From Boothiomyces macroporosus (lineage: Eukaryota > Chytridiomycota > Chytridiomycetes > Rhizophydiales > Terramycetaceae), in NCBI GenBank assembly GCA_027604185.1, contig JADGKB010000021.1, forward strand, positions 85,893 through 149,892: a DNA stretch of 64,000 nt, read 5' to 3'. The notes beneath the pieces were generated by a model. That model saw only the letters and a list, made by a program, of their open reading frames with translations, was not told the DNA's origin and ran no database searches. The translations under genes and the position numbers were made by a program. Positions within the stretch are counted from its first letter, which is position 1, and every line of letters begins with the position of its first letter. Shown in pieces: positions 1-11,189 of the stretch.

Positions 1-1036
1 GACGCGAATTATTTCCTATTTCGATCATTCCAATATCATAATTTTGATCGTAATGGGCGATTGACACTAACTGATTAAATTGATTAAGATCATCAGGTTT
101 CATCTTAGATAATTCGGGAAACAAATTATGAGCAGCTGTCACAAGATAATGTCTTCCATTCCTATTTACAAATAAACCAATAGTGCCACCTAATGGACTT
201 TTTAGCGTACTTCCAGTGTTGTATTTAGCAATGATTTCCTTTGCAAGTGGTGCCAAATCTGACCGATAATCATAAAATAAATGCGGAGCATCATCAAATT
301 TAATTTTGCACCCTGCATGACTACATACATCATCTCGTGAATTCCTTCTAGGAGGGCTTTCCTGGTGATACTCTATATAATTATTAGGAATGATATTTTT
401 TGAAGCAATTGAATTCATAAATTCTACTTCTGAATTTTCTCCATTAACAATAATTTTTCCTTTTCCAAGATCAATACCTGCTTTCCATGCACCAGCATCC
501 TCCAAAACATTCCAAATTTTATCGTTAATACCTCCAGTTTCTATATCGAACATATTATCAAAATCTGTACAATCAAGTTTGTTAACAAAAGACTGAGATA
601 GTGTATTGTTAATTTTCAAATTTTCTAATTTTTCGGTACTTTTTTCCAACTCTGTTTTAAAATTGATTTCTTTTAATTTGGAAAGGTTGTCGATAAGAAA
701 CTTTAGAAAAGGTATAATAGCCTCCCTATCTTCCTTCTTGATATTATAATTGTTCTTTCGAATAGGACGATTTAACAACAAAACTAATTTTTCCACATCA
801 GCTGACCCTTCATAACCAAGATTTTGAGCTAGACGAATGCAAATAACTAGACTTTTTCGTTGATGTAGTTTGATATAAGTTTGATATGAGCTTAGAATAT
901 ATAAAAATTGATTAAGGTCGGAAATGATATCGGGATATGATTTTTTCAGAAGCAGTTTGTCATGAGGGTGAAGTAAGCTATTTGGTTCTTGACAGATAGG
1001 TGATTTTAACTGTTTTAACAAGAAACTTTCAGACAT
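1..1036 (-). CDS. Trypsin-like serine protease domain protein (partial)
   Basis: The open frame runs from an ATG at 1036 to the left edge of the window without a stop (about 345 residues, no intron). The first ~250 residues are a lysine/leucine-rich helical region I do not recognise. After it comes GGTIGLFVNRNGRHYLVTAAHN, split here as GGTIGLFV and LVTAAHN, and then YDIGMIEI. TAAH with a following D-I-G-M-I is the His/Asp part of a chymotrypsin-fold (S1/S7-like) peptidase. The Ser would lie beyond the edge. There is no signal peptide, so it is probably intracellular. It is last in a minus-strand run with MED15 and NOL11. The family call rests on the two motifs; whether it is an active enzyme cannot be judged from this fragment. 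Confidence 0.6.
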   Translation of the reverse strand, partial: MSESFLLKQLKSPICQEPNSLLHPHDKLLLKKSYPDIISDLNQFLYILSSYQTYIKLHQRKSLVICIRLAQNLGYEGSADVEKLVLLLNRPIRKNNYNIKKEDREAIIPFLKFLIDNLSKLKEINFKTELEKSTEKLENLKINNTLSQSFVNKLDCTDFDNMFDIETGGINDKIWNVLEDAGAWKAGIDLGKGKIIVNGENSEVEFMNSIASKNIIPNNYIEYHQESPPRRNSRDDVCSHAGCKIKFDDAPHLFYDYRSDLAPLAKEIIAKYNTGSTLKSPLGGTIGLFVNRNGRHYLVTAAHNLFPELSKMKPDDLNQFNQLVSIAHYDQNYDIGMIEIGNNSR

Positions 1037-1327
1037 TTTTGTAATTTTAGAAAGAAAAAAGAACGCCACTTTTTAAATACCGGTAACAGATTTAAAATAT
1101 ACACGTGATTTGTCAGTTCTTTATCACCTATAAATGAACCTAAAATTAACTCGGCTTTTATTTGCAGATCTTTGATCTTCATCTCTAACTCCTTGTTCCA
1201 CATTTCAAACTTCTAATGAACACCTTTGTTTTGTTTAAACCACTCTTGTGCTTCTCTCATTTTTTACCCCTAGTTACTTTGATACTAGTTTAACTTTGAA
1301 ACCCACAAATAAACAGGACTTATAAAG
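1037..1327. other. Spacer between protease gene and MED15, with a doubtful small ORF
   Basis: A minus-strand frame starts at an ATG near 1260 (MREAQEWFKQNK), meets a TAG, and continues in the same frame as a charged helical stretch (MWNKELEMKIKDLQIKAEL, start 1203) to 1015, overlapping the start of the protease gene. No intron of the usual local type removes the stop. It is either 5' leader sequence or a small broken gene. Confidence 0.25.
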
Positions 1328-3051
1328 TTATATTGAACATTTTACATCTGGAAACAAATATTCGACACATGGAGTAATACCTTTCCCATCAACAACCAAG
1401 TTTTTGATTCCATCCTGAACTTCTTTGGATATTCCCTTGGCAACATCAATATTCATACACTTTGATCTCGAATACTTTGCGTATTCTAAAATATTGGGTA
1501 TAGTGAATGATACTGTTACAGGAGTTTTTGATATAATCACATTTACTGATTTGCCAAAGGATTTGGTAGAGTATTGGAAATCAAATGTTTGGGAAAGAGA
1601 TTCTAGCTCCTGCTCCAGAGTTGGTGTATCTAGGACGTTAAATAATGTTTTCAGGTTTGTTTCTGGCGTTTCTACATCCAAAGTAGAAGAGATTTGACAA
1701 GGGCCAAATAGAAAGTGGGCATCGTCTACGTTAGCCAACACTAACCTAGGGCAGAAAACTTAACTGCAGATTTTACAGGTTTGGGTAAATTTGCATAATT
1801 TAATTGGGGATATCTGAAGCTGTCATTTCCATATATAGATTTAATGTCCACTTCAAGTGGTTTGGAAGAAAAATCTCTGTCTAAAATCATTTCTAAACTA
1901 GTTTCCATTTTCTCCTTTAATTCGGTATCTGCAACCTTAGAAATGCCTTTCTTTGGTGATTTCTTTACTTCAACTTCAACCTCTTTCTCCTTTTGCTCAT
2001 CTATAAATTTCTGGAAATCCTCCAAAAATTTCATCATTTGGGCAGTTACATTTGCTTTTACATAAAAAATACCCTTTGGCAAACTCTGATACTGTTGTTG
2101 AAGAATTATTTTCTAAATATAAGTTGTATAGTACCATCCCAATAGCTTTCTCTAGTTTTTCCTTTCCTCCTGGAATATCTTTTAGCAAATACAAATCATA
2201 AATCATGACATCAATATTTTGAAAGGCTGGTTGAAGACTTGTCATCTGCTTTGAAATGGCAACTTTTTCATTTGGTGCAAGATTTTGTTCATTTATGGTG
2301 ATATCTACACTAAGAATCTATTTACTCTTGCTAGCTTGAAGCTCTATTATTTTCTTTACAATTTCGGGATCATACTTTCCACTAGGTGGTAAATTGAGAG
2401 TTATTGGCTGCTCTGCAGGCTTTGACATTTGAGGTGTAGTGTTGAGTTGCTGCAAATTTGCCATTAAAGTTGGATTTGAAAACCCCTGAGGTAATTTGTT
2501 TTGTGGTACTTGTTTCTGTAGTTGGGCATAATAATTCTTTGCAAGTTGTTCCACTTGGGCTTTTTGGTGTGGTTGTAACCGCTGAGAATTATTGATTAGA
2601 GACGTTAGTTGCTGTGGAGTCATTGCTCCTGGAACTCCGATATTCATTAGTGGATTGAAAGCAGCAGGAATGCCTGTCATCTGAGGAGCAAGATTATTCA
2701 TCTGCGGCTGATTCATAGGAACTGATTAAACGAAAGTATACCTCCTTTACCCCTATTCTGAATCGATACCAATCTTGACCTAGCTTCGTTTAAATATTGT
2801 TGCTACGTTAATATCAATGGTACCTGGCTATTAGATTTCTCAAATATGTTTTTTTCGTATCCCTTTGCCAGCTCCTGTAATTTATTCTTTTCTACTTGTG
2901 TCCGCTGGTCTGGCGGTAGCGCTTCGCAGGCAGCATTGAATAATTTATTTACGATTTCGTTTCTTGCTGCATCGTTAACTCCGGCTCTCCAATCCAAGTG
3001 CTGCCTCTGATACATGTGCATTAGATTGAGGTTGAGGTTCTGGTTATTCAT
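1328..3051 (-). CDS. MED15: Mediator tail subunit 15 (KIX domain)
   Basis: Joining six exons across five introns (2803-2823, 2722-2741, 2305-2325, 2113-2134, 1726-1745; 20-22 nt each) gives 539 residues. Residues ~18-75 (LDWRAGVNDAARNEIVNKLF onward) form a KIX domain, the activator-binding module of MED15/Gal11. A Q/N/P-rich middle follows, then a lysine-rich helix and a conserved C-terminal domain ending YLFPDVKCSI, the part that anchors the subunit in the Mediator tail. It is nuclear and links gene-specific activators to RNA polymerase II. The protein is compact compared with animal MED15, which has much longer Q tracts. It lies 111 bp downstream of NOL11 on the same strand. Confidence 0.82.
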
Positions 3052-3162
3052 GACTATTGCCGGATTTTATGTTGAAATGAATTTTTGAAGGGAAAATGAA
3101 AATGTGAAAAGATCAATTTCAGTTGGAATAAAACATTGCCAGGTATTGAATATGAAGATTTA

Positions 3163-5491
3163 TTAGACGTAGAATACTTCGACTGCGTATTCTCCAACAC
3201 CCAGTTCCATCTGTTCAACCGCGGTGTCAAACCTGGTTCCATACACCTCGCTGCTCTTCTTTTTCTTTTCTGATTTAGCCGCTGCCTTTGCCTTTGCTAT
3301 TCTAGATTCGCTGACGGTTCCGTATAGAGGCCCTTTGAGTTTCAATTCAATCGCGGTCAAGAGTTCGACATTTTGCTTTATGACTGGTGATAATTCATTG
3401 ACAACTTGCAATAAATCTGGCGAGAGTCGGATGTTTAGCAAATGTGCATCTAATATTAAACCAAACGCATCAATAGCCTAACATAAAATAGGAATTACCT
3501 TTGTCCAAGTATTGAATTCGTTTGTCAAAGCGTCTTTATAGTCTTCGTTTTGAGGCAGATCGTTCCATAGCCAATATAATGGGAATTTCGACTGATCTTT
3601 AACCAGGAATTTATCAAATGTAGGGTTTATAATTTCTGTGATCCAGTCGAAAACTAGCAGAATTTCAGTGGTGTTCAACTGTTTAAGTTCCTGCACCATC
3701 ATTTGATCAGACCTTGGGTTGGAGAAGCATAATTCTATAAATTTCTTTTGAATATTGTTGAGTTTAGAGTCTGGTAGTTCATGTGACGGTTCAACGCAGT
3801 AGTGAGGAACTGGTTTCCTAGTCTTATCTTTTCCAAAATCAAATTCTTCAAGAATTTGGAGCTCTTCTGCACTTCCATCATCTTTCAACACATGCTTCAG
3901 AATGGATACGTAATCATTTTCAGTCATATCTATGGTTTTTTCACAAGCTAATGCGAGCAATTCGAAATCCCTCTTTTCAAACAATGCAGAAAATATTCCT
4001 GCTGGAACCATAAATGAATACACAAATCCATTCCACAACATGAATTCGATTACCAATCTTGGCCAGAATGATTTAGGGTTCGAAAAGCATTTCTTTATGA
4101 TTTCAAGACTTGTCGTTTGTGAGAGTTGGAATGATGCTGTGTGTCTAACATACTTTTTGGGATCAGAACTGTACTTGAATTTGGCGCCAATAACAGTTCC
4201 ATCGTTGGTTTTCCACTTTTGCAATTGTTCATGTTTTGCATCGACCCATGCGAAAAATAGTTTTTCAAACTCTTCAACAGATACATCCGACAATAACTTA
4301 TCCAGGTGCTTGCAGTCAGCTTGGTCCCATTTTTGCACATTTGCCTTCCACGACTTGTAAATTTTCTTTTCATCTTTTAGCGGTGGCCTGGTCGGAATTA
4401 CTGAATGAACTAGCCCTTCAGTAGTTATTGGATTGTAACTATGATCTGCAACTGACAGCTTACCGAGGGAAGATAACAGTGATATTGGGGAAGCATGGAA
4501 AGGTAAAATAGCAAATTGGACAGAAAAGGATTTCGCTTTCTTTTCCAAGGAGCTTGTGGCAATAGCAAGTACATCTCCATGGATGCTTGAAGATGCCTTG
4601 CAAATAGAATACGTTTTAGTGCTTTTGAGATCAGGTACATCTTGATTTGCACCATCATAAATGCATTTTTCAAATTGCTTAGAGCCATATTTAGTATCCC
4701 ATAGCGCTATAACAGTTCTTGCCTCAATCTGGGAAATTACTGCTACGGCTGCATCCAAAGGAGTTAATGAGAATGATTTTGATGGTTCCAAGGGAATTTC
4801 TAGTGTTGAATCTTTCTTTATCACTCTAATGCACGAATTGTCTATCTTAGTCAATATTTACAAATCAAGTAAACTGCGTGAGAGTCCACAAGTGCAGACT
4901 CTGGCATTTTATCAGTCAACTCTCTTTCCAACGAAAGTTGTGCAGATTTCAAGTCAAATTCCAACAATGATATTCCACTCTCTGATTTGGCAACCAAAAG
5001 TAAAACTTTATCAAAATGCGATGCCAAAATTCCTGCTTGGGTGATTGATTTTTTCAATGTAAAGTCTCTTTCTAGAATTTCAATTTTGTCCTGATACACG
5101 CAACACAACAAACTACCATATGGGATAATTTCAATTATTTTTCCTCCAATCTAATATTAGTAGCGATTACAGATTTTGATTTCATTTGATTGGTTGTAAT
5201 ATCCCACGAATGTATTTCAGAATCAAAGCTACCAAATACAAGTCCATCCGAGTACACACAGGGACAGGTGAATTCCGGATTCGATGGCGGCACTGAATAA
5301 GAGTATACGCACTGTAAGGTTTCCATCTATAATGAAATTCAACTTACTGAATAGACTGATATATTGGAACTTTGAACGGTAGTGGTCAGGTATTCATCCC
5401 CACTTGATTTGATGCTGGCGTTGAAAGAATTCTTCTTGTAGCTGGCTAATAATTTAGTAGTATTGAGAGGTATTAACTCTTGGACAATCAT
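3163..5491 (-). CDS. NOL11: NOL11-like t-UTP factor of the SSU processome
   Basis: Five exons (introns 5327-5347, 5151-5170, 4842-4861, 3478-3498; 20-21 nt) give 748 residues. The N-terminal third reads as a WD-like beta-propeller (HSWDITTNQMKSKS and similar blades). The C-terminus LILDAHLLNIRLSPDLLQVV ... GEYAVEVFYV aligns by eye with the vertebrate NOL11 C-terminal domain (LLLDA...V...LL...YSIEVLEL). NOL11 is a t-UTP component that couples Pol I transcription to early 18S rRNA processing in the nucleolus; the fungal counterpart is often called Utp8. The start is the first ATG in frame, only 34 bp from the divergent KH gene, so the two probably share a promoter. The stop overlaps an AATAAA. 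Confidence 0.65.
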
Positions 5492-5525
5492 CTTCAAAAA
5501 GAAAAAAAATCGAGAAAAAAAATAA
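5492..5525. promoter_or_regulatory. 34-bp divergent spacer, NOL11 / KH gene
   Basis: Only an A-rich stretch of 34 bp separates the two divergent start codons. Any promoter and both leaders must overlap each other or the coding regions. Confidence 0.4.
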
Positions 5526-6440
5526 ATGCGTTGGACCAGACTAAACTTGAAAAGATTTATATTCACGCAAATAGAGCCCGAGAAACTATTGAAGGGAGGT
5601 AATAACATTAAGAGTGGCAGACTTATTCAGATGCGGTCTGTGCTCAGCAACAGCGAAGTTGGTGCAATCATTGGAAGCAAATCAGAGTTTTTAAAGGAAA
5701 TTAAAAAGAATTCAGGATTTAGCTTAAAGTTTTCTACAAGAGTGAAATCCACACCCGATCGAGTAATGACCTTATCTGGATCTTTGGACCAGCTGGAAAC
5801 CACAATATCCATGATTACAAACAAACTCACTTCTAAATCGAATTCTAATTCTTGGACTTTTCGCATTTTGGTCCCTAATCAGAAATTTGACGAGATAATT
5901 GGAGATGGCTCAGTGAACATTAAAGAGCTCGCCGCTAATACTGGAGCAAAGATATATCCCCACCGCGACTTGCAGCCATTTTCTACCGAGCGTGTTATAG
6001 GAGTTCAAGGAGATGCACTACAGTTAGGATCTGTATGGCGGCATATTGCACAAATTATAGGTACATATCACCTAGAAAACTCTAATGATCCAACCATATT
6101 TTATATCCCTGGTTACAGTAGCTCTGATCCTCTACCACCGTTATTCGAGATTGATTCAGCTTCAAGCGATCCTTTGCAAGCTGTTACGCAAGAGTTTAAA
6201 ATACCAGCAAGATTTGCAGGAAAACTAATCGGACGAAATGGAGATAACATTAAAGAAATCAACAGTCTTTCTGGAAGTAAAGTAAGCTGATACTGATTTC
6301 AGGTTTTTATATCTAACGACTTGGAAAATGGCGAGAGAAAGGTTATAATGACAGGCACAAAGAGTAGCAACATTCGCGCGGCTCAGCTGATACAATCCCA
6401 CCTGGATATGCTTTCTTTAGCTGAAGCGAATCAAATGTAA
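5526..6440 (+). CDS. Triple KH-domain RNA-binding protein
   Basis: Two exons (intron 6282-6302, 21 nt) give 297 residues. Three KH domains are visible: residues ~33-95 (VGAIIGSKSEFLKEI), ~105-180 (FDEIIGDGSVNIKEL) and ~222-290 (FAGKLIGRNGDNIKEI). Only the third has a fully canonical GxxG loop (GRNG). The layout resembles the PCBP/Hek2/Rnc1 group, which bind C-rich or short motifs in mRNA and act in stability, localisation or translation. The first ~30 residues are uncertain: a different frame over 5528-5598 encodes a more protein-like helix (LEKIYIHANRARETIEG) that would join after a 22-nt intron at 5599-5620, but no ATG was found for it. Confidence 0.75.
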
Positions 6441-6592
6441 TCTAATTTCTACAACCCAAGCATCGCATTTTCCGCATAAATCCAATAAAGATTCATGTAT
6501 GTGGGCCAGTAAGCGTTTGTGATATGGGAGATGAAGGACATTGCGGAAAATATCTGGGTCCATTCCGAAACAAAAAAAATTTAATCTTTAAA

Positions 6593-8013
6593 ATGAATAG
6601 GAATTTGAGGGTTATTCGCATTATACTAAGAAAGTCATCAACACTAAGACCGATCTACTTGGATGCGCAAGCGACGACACCAATGGATCCCCGAGTGTTG
6701 GACAAAATGCTTCCTTACTTTACAAACCAATTCGGTAATCCACATTCAAGAACACACCAGTACGGATGGGAAAGTGAACATGCAGTTGAAGATGCTAGGC
6801 AAAAGGTAGCGGATTTGATCCATGCAGATCCAAAGGAAGTCATTTTTACTTCTGGCGCAACTGAATCCAACAACACTGCAATCAAGGGTGTTGCCAATTT
6901 TTACAAGTCAAGAAAGAACCACATCATCACTACTCAAACTGAACATAAATGTGTATTGGAAAGCTGCAGAATGTTGCAAGAGGATGGATTTAAAGTAACT
7001 TATTTGCCTGTAAATTCAAACGGATTGATAAACTTGGAAGATTTGAAGAGTGCAATTACCGGCGAAACTAGTATTGTGTCAATTATGGCAGTCAACAATG
7101 AAATCGGTGTTATCCAACCATTGAAAGAAATTGGGGAAATCTGTCGGGAAAGAAAGGTTTTCTTCCACACTGATGCTGCCCAGGCTATCGGAAAGATCAA
7201 AATCGATGTGGAAGCAATGAAGATTGATTTGATGTCCATATCCGGACATAAGCTTTACGGTCCAAAGGGTAATATGCATTTAATTTAGGTGTTGGCGCAC
7301 TATACGTCCGTAGAAGACCAAGAGTTCGTCTTGAACCTTTGATTTCCGGTGGTGGCCAAGAAAGAGGGTTAAGAAGTGGAACTGTTCCTACTCCGTTGGT
7401 TGTCGGACTTGGCGAAGCTGCTAGAGTTGCAAAACAAGAGATGCAGGTAAGTACCTTTACAAAATAATGATGACTCCATTGCGTGATTGAAAAGTTTCGA
7501 CTTTTGTGCAAAAAAAGATATAGGAGGACTGAATTTTATCGAATTATGATCAGTGCTAACCTTAGTATGACTCTGAAAGAATCACTAAATTGTCACATCA
7601 TTTGATTGAATCTATTACTTCACAGGTCCCAAATGTTGTCCGTAATGGTGATCCTGAGCATCATTACCCAGGATGTGTCAATCTTTCCTTCCAATACGTT
7701 GAAGGAGAATCCTTGCTCATGGCCCTAAAGGATATCGCACTTTCATCTGGCTCAGCGTGTACCTCTGCCTCTTTGGAACCGTCATACGTTTTGAGAGCTC
7801 TAGGTGCAGATGATGAGACTGCTCACTCCAGCATCAGATTTGGAATTGGGAGATTTACCACTGAAGAAGAAATTGAATTCACCATCAAAAAGGTAGTACA
7901 ACATGTTGAAAGATTGCGTGAAATGAGTCCTTTATGGGAAATGGTAATCCATTTTTAATAATTAGGTGCAAGATGGCATTGATTTGAAGAGCATCCAATG
8001 GTCCCAGCATTAA
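6593..8013 (+). CDS. NFS1: Mitochondrial cysteine desulfurase
   Basis: Four exons (introns 7269-7288, 7447-7565, 7944-7965; 20, 119 and 22 nt) give 419 residues. It is a PLP enzyme that takes sulfur from cysteine for Fe-S cluster and thio-tRNA synthesis. Visible are [33 protein letters not shown] (PLP-stacking His), [11 protein letters not shown], the PLP lysine in [12 protein letters not shown], the catalytic loop Cys in [21 protein letters not shown], and the typical end [12 protein letters not shown]. The start at 6593 gives a basic, hydrophobic mitochondrial presequence ([16 protein letters not shown]); an in-frame ATG at 6524 is less likely. The 119-nt intron carries an snoRNA candidate. 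The stop overlaps AATAAA and lies 24 bp from the convergent VPS39-family stop. Confidence 0.96.
7460..7538 (+). ncRNA. Intron-encoded C/D-box snoRNA candidate
   Basis: It lies inside the unusually long second NFS1 intron. Box C is an exact ATGATGA (7467-7473) and box D an exact CTGA (7529-7532). The boxes are flanked by a perfect 5-bp terminal stem, AAAAT (7461-7465) with ATTTT (7533-7537). An internal hairpin AAAAGT-TTCG-ACTTTT spans 7490-7505. The putative guide next to box D is GATATAGGAGGA. I could not assign an rRNA target. Boxes, spacing, closing stem and intronic location all fit the C/D class; expression is untested. Confidence 0.7.
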
Positions 8014-8037
8014 TAAATCTCGTTCTTTAATATTAAT

Positions 8038-10946
8038 TTATTTACAATGAAAATGTACGATCTTTCCATCTATTTGAACAAAGTTGGTGGGCGTAATGGA
8101 TAGCTTACATACATTGCATAGAGTATTGCCTAGAGTTACCGGAGTCCGTTGCTGAGCTTTCAATAATTCCTTCCTGGCCTACAATTAATAGCGTTTACGT
8201 TTAAATTGACAACCTTGACGAGGGAATAATCCATATTAAGAGCGTTTCTTTTCGTAACAGATTTGCGTGTGTTCCACTGTAGCACTTTATCCAAAATACC
8301 TACAGACCAGTTCCCGGGAAGACTTTCTAGCATCCAAATAATGTCCAAATCTGCCCTATGCCTATTGATTACATGAATTACATATTCAGAAAAATTTATC
8401 CTGGATTAACTATGATTACTCTGCTTTCAAGCACTCTTCAATTAACTGGTGGATATATTCCATCTCTCCTTCAGCTGAAACAATATATTCATAGGCACCA
8501 ACTGGATCATGGATATTTTGCACATAATACGTAATAATTTCATTGGTGTTTTTCTCCTTGATATATATTGCCAGTTGTTCGAAATGAAATGGAACCTGTT
8601 GGCTCTGGATTAATTCAAGTATGGCGCTACTATCCACTTTTGAATTCTTTGTGAAATGGAAAAAATGTAATTTTGCAAGACAAAACGGATCTCTTCGTTG
8701 ATCTAGGAAATTGATATAGGATATGTAGTTTTCAGAATGTAAAAATAGATTTTCGGTTTCTTCAGTCAATGTTGGCGTTGATAATCGGAATACTTCTTCC
8801 AGGTATATTATTGCTAGTTTGGTATTTAGCTGGATGTCATCAATCGACTTTTCCAAAATTAGATATTCCAGATATTTTCTGCGTGCTTTTGATCCAAATG
8901 TATCAAGATAGTCTAATACCTCGTCTTTATCAAATAGATCATCTTTTCTTTCAGTGAAAATCTTTTCAAAAAACAGTTACCTGCACACCTCTGGTTGGAT
9001 CTCTCCGGAGTACCCAGTTACTGTATTTTAAAACAACTTCTTTGTCTTCCAACTCTTTCAGATAGTCTACTATTTCTGAGATACCTTTAAAATCCGGGTC
9101 GACGTATTCCCCCAAAGTAATCCTGGAATTAATTAATAGTACTTTATCCACAAATCCAAAACATTCTTTGATTGATTTTGTTTCTTGTAAATCAGTGAAA
9201 GAGCATAAAACTTTTTATGTTTTTCAAGAAATGATTCAAATTCCTTTGTATCACAATAGTTTTCTGAACTAATTAGCTTGTACAATTGCTCCATGTTTAC
9301 GATTGTGTACAATTTGAATAGTGCGGTATCAATATGCTCTCTATGGGACTGAAAGGTGTCTATCATCCTGGCATATTCCAGGTAATCGATAAGAAGCTTG
9401 TTTGAGAGGTGAAAGGTTGTTTCAATCAGTTCTTGCTTTGATTTCATGCCGTTGAGACTTTTTTCTTTTTTAAAATAGCTTTTGACTATATTAGTATTGC
9501 TTACTGATGCTATCTATCGATTCCAGTTTTTTTACTAATTCAACTAATGGTGAGTCTATTTCTTCAAGCAATTTTTTTTCAGGTTTGATGTCATACAATG
9601 AAATAAGCAATCTTGGATCAGTATTTCCTCTCCGAAAATGGTCAACCGCTTTGTCAAAGTTTACATTTTCCAAATAATAAAAGGCTGCTCTAATATGGAA
9701 TTGTGCTCTCCTTTGTAACTAAATTAACTTTGGTTATACCTGCGCCAGAGATTCTTCTCCATTGCTCATTTTATCTAGCAGAACAACTGCTTCTTCAATT
9801 TGATTAGATTCAAACAATTCCTCCAATTGCACATCCCAGGGGAGCATCATTAACCCCAAAATATCTGTAGCTGTTCCAATAATCACTTGGACTGCTCCGC
9901 CATATTCTGTGTTTCCATCAGTTTCAGAATTCAAATCCATTGGATAGGACGCGAGAGTTAGAAATTTTGGTGGTTGAGTTGTGGGTAAATCTATAGATTG
10001 CACTAAACTCTGTGTCTCCAGATTATGAATTTGTACTGATGCATTTTTGAGGAGGGATATTATGTAAGGATACTGGAATTCTTCTTTAGTATTATCTACC
10101 TATCGATATTGGTACTACTGGCCATTGCAGAGTTCCTCTGATTGGATCTCCATTTGACGAGATGAATACACCAATACCAAACCCTTGCGCAGATGCAGTA
10201 ACCAGCAAAAATTCGTTTTCTGAAATATTTATAACAATTGGCGCAAGTACATCCGAGTCGTAGGGAAATAGAGGCGTGATTTTGTTTGTTTTCAGCGATA
10301 CTAGATTGTAAACTTTGGTGTCTGCTGCACAAATATTTCCCCAGAACTGAGAGAGCATCTATGTGAATAGTTGGTTACCACCGCGCCCCCTTCCATCGGA
10401 ATGTTCTTTTTCAAGTTTAGTTTCTCATCCAATTCAAAATACGATATTCCCCTTCTACTAGATACACTGAGTCCTATTGGTGATTTGATATTCTTGTCCA
10501 TACAAAATGATAAAACTCCCTTAAGCGGCGAAATATTAGTCAGAGTTAAATTATGATCCAAGTTATAAAAATTCAAGGATGCATCTACAGTTAATCAAAG
10601 CTACCAGTCAGGATAAGCAATTTGGACTCTGACGGAACAGCAATGATTTTTGAACAGCTCGTTTTCCCAACGACAATTCTCTTCAGCAACATTGAATTAA
10701 CCTTGAATTAAAAGTAAATACGTGACTATCCTTTGCCAGTAAATTTCCTAGACTGTAATGGGCGACTGTTCCATCAGATAGTCCCACGTATAGATCCGAT
10801 CCACAAAGCTCTCCCCCTTCAAATTTAATTGATTGTTGCTCCTGATTCCAAAATGACGGTGCAAGTCTTGATAATGCATTTGAGTTTTGTACTTCGGCAT
10901 TACTCACTGGTTCTAGGGTGATCCTCACCACCACGAATGGTTTCAT
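8038..10946 (-). CDS. VPS39/VPS3/TGFBRAP1-family CORVET/HOPS subunit
   Basis: Eleven exons and ten introns of 19-21 nt (10702-10721, 10585-10604, 10359-10378, 10081-10099, 9719-9739, 9486-9504, 9123-9142, 8962-8980, 8401-8419, 8179-8198) give 903 residues. The N-terminus is a CNH-type propeller (LYVGLSDGTVAHYSL, LLILTDASLNFYNL). The C-terminal half is an alpha-solenoid containing RHRADLDIIWMLESLPGNW, as in VPS39 domain 2. It ends in a zinc-finger-like CNVCKLSITPTNF ... VHFHCK. These subunits bridge Rab GTPases to the tethering core at endosomes or vacuoles. VPS39 cannot be separated from VPS3/TGFBRAP1 by eye. An in-frame ATG at 10997 would add a hydrophobic extension, so I prefer 10946. The stop overlaps AATAAA. 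Confidence 0.78.
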
Positions 10947-11189
10947 TCTTGGATTAGCAAAAATAAAAATTAAAGTGGAAAGCAAGAAATATTGCAATTA
11001 CATAATAGAAATAGAAATCATCAGGTTCTCTAGCATGGCTAGTAATTGCTTGATTCATTTTCTTAGGAGCCGCTTTCTGCCTACCATTCCCACTGAATAG
11101 CACTGCGAATGAAATCATAGTCTAGCTGTATGATTTTTGTGAGTCAGATATCCCATAATTTCCCGTTCCCTGCTCTCAAAAAAATTCAA
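10947..11189. promoter_or_regulatory. Divergent spacer, VPS39-family gene / GlnRS
   Basis: These 243 bp hold both promoters and leaders. I see no clear TATA box or tRNA and no supported gene here. Confidence 0.4.

Noticed and set aside
3932..4360. 142-codon plus-strand ORF inside NOL11
   Set aside because: Antisense shadow of a well-supported exon.
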